From IMG/VR virus record IMGVR_UViG_3300045242_000074, positions 1-28,432 of that record: a DNA stretch of 28,432 nt; one strand, 5' to 3'. Below the pieces are notes generated by a model. That model ran no database searches. It had not been told where the DNA came from and saw nothing but the letters and a program-made list of their open reading frames with translations. Origin of the DNA: a virus. Positions 26,733-28,432 of the stretch are shown piece by piece. The position numbers and the translations under genes are program-made. Numbering within the stretch: position 1 is the first letter of the stretch; each line of letters opens with the position of its first letter.

Positions 26733-26941
26733 TTCGCTACCTCCGATCCCTGCGCGGTTTCCGCCGCGCTCGGTGCTACATAACTCGTGAAGCAATCCCG
26801 CTTACTGCGCCACCGCTCGATACGCTCATGCGGCATCATCGGGCGCAGTGATTCGTTCTTGCCGTTCCACCTGGCGATAACGCAGCGCGCTCCGAATGCG
26901 GCGAGTGTTTTGCCTATCGCTTGGTCACGTTGTGCGGTCAT
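26729..26941 (-). CDS. Small early hypothetical protein
   Basis: 70 residues: TAQRDQAIGKTLAAFGARCV, WNGKNESLRPMMPHERIERW, then polar. Not recognised. It is linked by ATGA overlaps to the overprinted gene before it (TGA 26938-26940) and to the annealase after it. No membrane segment or known motif. Confidence 0.65.
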   Translation of the reverse strand: MTAQRDQAIGKTLAAFGARCVIARWNGKNESLRPMMPHERIERWRSKRDCFTSYVAPSAAETAQGSEVAK

Positions 26942-27864
26942 GCTGCTTTACTCCGTGAGTCCGAGTCTGCGAAGAAGCACGACAATTGCTGTTGCAGCGC
27001 ATAGCGGTACAACGCCATTGCCGCAGAGTCGCAACTGATGGCTTCGATGTTGGTCCACGCCACAGGAATCCCCATCAACCAGCACACAAAGGCCGGATTC
27101 AATCGCGGGCGCGAGGTCTGGACGTTCTGCGAGGATAGTTCCCCATCGCTCGCTCTCTCGATCCGGCGCGAAAAGGCTTCCGCCTGCCAATTCAGCAGCA
27201 TGTCCATCCGACTCCTGCCGTCTGCTCTCGTCACTGCGCTGCCCACCCCATTGGCGATGCTCGCTGTTGGCGTTGCCCAACGTGCCGCAGCCTCGCGCAG
27301 ATTCATGCCCATGTAGCCATTGCTGTACGTGCTGGTGTTTGTGTCTGGCGTAGGCCACAACGAACACGCGTTCGCGCAACTGGCTGGCCCCCACTTTTTC
27401 CGCAGATAGCATTCCCCATTCCGCAGCGAACCCCATTTCGGCCAAGTCTGCGAGTACGGGGCCGAATCCACCGGAAGAAAGGAGTCCTGGCACGTTTTCG
27501 AGTACCACGAGCCATGCACCAGACTCGAGAATAATTCGTGCGATGTCGGGCCATATCCAGCGCTCGTCGTCAGTGCCTTTGCGCTTTCCTGCTTGGCTAT
27601 GCGGCTGGCACGGGAAGCCCGCAGTGATGCAATCCACCGATCCGCGCCAAGCTGTAGCGTCGAAGGTTGTAAGGTCAGACCAGATAGGCGCGCCATCCAG
27701 CGATTGCGCTTCCATGCGAGCCGCAAGGAGCGCAGCCGCATAGACTTCCCTTTCCACGTAACAGGCAACACGGCTTTTCCATCCGACATGCTCGCAAGCA
27801 GCAGCAAGCCCGATTTCAATTCCGCCATATCCGGTACACAGCGCGATGGTAGATAGATCCACAT
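26938..27864 (-). CDS. Gene overprinted on the cytosine methyltransferase (LNPxFVxWLMGxP family)
   Basis: 308 residues in another frame of the methyltransferase, almost fully overlapping it. Family landmarks: TWPKWGSLRNGECYLRKKWG (about residues 140-159), SLWPTPDTNTS (168-178), ARWATPTAS (194-202) and RLNPAFVCWLMGIPVAWT (254-271), ending in DSRSKAA. This order (W-x-x-x-G-x-x-R-x-G, WPTP blocks, LNPxFVxWLMGxPxxWT) is that of a protein often found with phage DNA methyltransferases. ATG 27864 lies 4 bases after the methyltransferase GTG. Its TGA overlaps the ATG of the next gene (ATGA), as in the rest of the operon. Function unknown. Confidence 0.7.
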   Translation of the reverse strand: MWIYLPSRCVPDMAELKSGLLLLASMSDGKAVLPVTWKGKSMRLRSLRLAWKRNRWMARLSGLTLQPSTLQLGADRWIASLRASRASRIAKQESAKALTTSAGYGPTSHELFSSLVHGSWYSKTCQDSFLPVDSAPYSQTWPKWGSLRNGECYLRKKWGPASCANACSLWPTPDTNTSTYSNGYMGMNLREAAARWATPTASIANGVGSAVTRADGRSRMDMLLNWQAEAFSRRIERASDGELSSQNVQTSRPRLNPAFVCWLMGIPVAWTNIEAISCDSAAMALYRYALQQQLSCFFADSDSRSKAA

Positions 27865-27868
27865 TCAC
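26948..27868 (-). CDS. C5-cytosine DNA methyltransferase
   Basis: 306 residues. Motif I ALCTGYGGIEIGL (about 9-21), motif IV GFPCQPHS with catalytic Cys 87, motif VI LENVPG (123-128), motif VIII QLRERVFVV (163-171), variable target region, and motif X RLCGNGVVP (280-288). It methylates cytosine in DNA, probably to protect phage DNA from restriction or to mark it. GTG 27868 overlaps the preceding TGA (GTGA); a longer ATG start at 27931 would intrude 64 bases into the upstream gene. Stop TAA. The second half is also coded in another frame by the overprinted gene. Confidence 0.95.
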   Translation of the reverse strand: MNVDLSTIALCTGYGGIEIGLAAACEHVGWKSRVACYVEREVYAAALLAARMEAQSLDGAPIWSDLTTFDATAWRGSVDCITAGFPCQPHSQAGKRKGTDDERWIWPDIARIILESGAWLVVLENVPGLLSSGGFGPVLADLAEMGFAAEWGMLSAEKVGASQLRERVFVVAYARHKHQHVQQWLHGHESARGCGTLGNANSEHRQWGGQRSDESRRQESDGHAAELAGGSLFAPDRESERWGTILAERPDLAPAIESGLCVLVDGDSCGVDQHRSHQLRLCGNGVVPLCAATAIVVLLRRLGLTE

Positions 27869-28011
27869 GCGACCATCCACCGCAGCGCATCCCCAAGCCA
27901 CCACACCGCGCACCACAGCGCAGCGCCGCACACGAAACCCACGACTGCTTGCACGACTTTGTGCGCGTCCTCGATTGCGGACTCAAACTGTTCTAGGCGG
28001 GAATAGTTCAT
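27865..28011 (-). CDS. Small single-span membrane protein
   Basis: 48 residues: polar N-terminal half NYSRLEQFESAIEDAHKV, then a hydrophobic segment VVQAVVGFVCGAALWCAVWW and a short tail. Likely an inner membrane protein of unknown function. ATG 28011 overlaps the previous TGA (ATGA) and its TGA overlaps the methyltransferase GTG. An upstream ATG at 28020 is also in frame. Confidence 0.68.
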   Translation of the reverse strand: MNYSRLEQFESAIEDAHKVVQAVVGFVCGAALWCAVWWLGDALRWMVA

Positions 28012-28367
28012 GCCGCGCATTCCACAAATTCGCCGGAGTAGTTTAGCTGATACCAGGTATCTGCCTTGATGCCGTTCTCGCCGACCTTCGACGCGCGGAT
28101 ATGCCGAATGCTCCCATCGACGCCGCGATTGACTAGAACAATAGCCGCAGTCTTGGATGCGCGAGCCCTGCAATAAAGTCCGGTCGCCATCGCGACGGAA
28201 TGCAAACCAGTCGCCGATGCAGCGCCACTCTCTCCAGTCGCCGATGCAGTGCCCCTCCAACCAGTCGCCGATGCAGCACCCCTCTCACCAGTCGCCGATG
28301 CAGCGCCACTCCAACCAGTCGCCGATGCAGCGCCCCTCAAACCAGTCGCCGATGCAGCGCCACTCAC
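28008..28367 (-). CDS. Protein with 9-residue repeats and C-terminal DUF7666-like domain
   Basis: 119 residues from GTG 28367. An in-frame TGA near the window edge (about 28400) closes the frame upstream. The first half is a G-A-A-S-A-T-G-x-x repeat. The second half, AIVLVNRGVDGSIRHIRASK, then VGENGIKADTWYQLNYSGEFVE, matches a phage domain (DUF7666-like) usually preceded by such repeats. The exact start in the repeats is uncertain. TGA overlaps the next ATG. Function unknown. Confidence 0.65.
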   Translation of the reverse strand: MSGAASATGLRGAASATGWSGAASATGERGAASATGWRGTASATGESGAASATGLHSVAMATGLYCRARASKTAAIVLVNRGVDGSIRHIRASKVGENGIKADTWYQLNYSGEFVECAA

Positions 28368-28432
28368 ACCAGTCGCCGATGCAGCGCCAATCTCACCAGT
28401 CGCCGATGCAGCTCACCTCAAACAAGTCGCCG
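28200..28432 (-). repeat. 27-base tandem repeats running off the window
   Basis: Units of about CCAGTCGCCGATGCAGCGCC plus 7 variable bases (plus strand), eight copies and a partial one at the edge. The invariant core encodes A-S-A-T-G on the minus strand. The array lies within the repeat gene and continues past the window end. Confidence 0.9.

Noticed and set aside
27865-28260. 131-residue frame starting in the repeats
   Set aside because: Only its last 48 residues, from ATG 28011 with an ATGA junction, look like a gene; the rest is a shadow of the repeat protein.
28195-28432. CRISPR array
   Set aside because: The 27-base units are directly adjacent with only a few variable bases, have no spacers, and encode a regular peptide repeat.

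Overview
The window is part of a tailed-phage (siphovirus-like) genome. On the plus strand (48-23545) it carries a nearly complete late operon: small and large terminase, HK97-type protease, capsid and portal, head-tail connectors, a cassette of glycan-type enzymes, tail completion, tail tube, a frameshifted tail chaperone pair, tape measure, and tail-tip proteins. On the minus strand (23712-28432) it carries a tightly overlapping early operon: a C5-cytosine methyltransferase with a second gene overprinted on it, an ERF annealase, a YqaJ-type exonuclease, SSB, a pentapeptide-repeat protein and several small proteins. The two operons converge on a short non-coding stretch. That stretch contains the 3' half of a bacterial tRNA-Lys(CUU) gene, which I read as a probable attachment site. 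The DNA is moderately GC-rich by eye, and the gene families resemble those in phages of Proteobacteria. The host cannot be fixed from this window.

The main result is that the late genes are written in a variant genetic code. Eighteen plus-strand genes are interrupted by in-frame TAG codons, 39 in total, while none is interrupted by TAA or TGA. All late genes end in TAA or TGA. At several conserved family positions TAG falls where glutamine is expected (large terminase, head-tail connector, tail completion protein, two glycan-cassette proteins), so TAG is read as Gln (as in translation table 15). A standard-code gene finder would break almost every structural gene here.

The TAGs are not spread evenly. 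The first TAG usually lies within the first few dozen codons of a gene. TAGs nearly vanish after about position 16000, inside the tape measure gene. The minus-strand early genes contain no internal TAG, and SSB appears to use TAG as a true stop, right after its functional DDIPF tip, with a TGA four codons further on. This fits the published idea that some phages make early proteins in the host code and late proteins only after a suppressor tRNA appears. No suppressor tRNA, release factor, integrase or lysis gene is visible in the window, so that part is inference.

Layout: 48-1957 DNA packaging; 1966-5807 protease, capsid and portal (portal unusually after capsid); 5807-7393 collagen-like protein and connectors; 7394-11542 glycan and methyl-transfer cassette with a Gp49-like fragment; 11542-13687 tail completion, tube and chaperones; 13692-18509 tape measure; 18509-23545 tail-tip and adhesin-like proteins; 23546-23711 att region; 23712-28432 early recombination and DNA modification genes on the minus strand.
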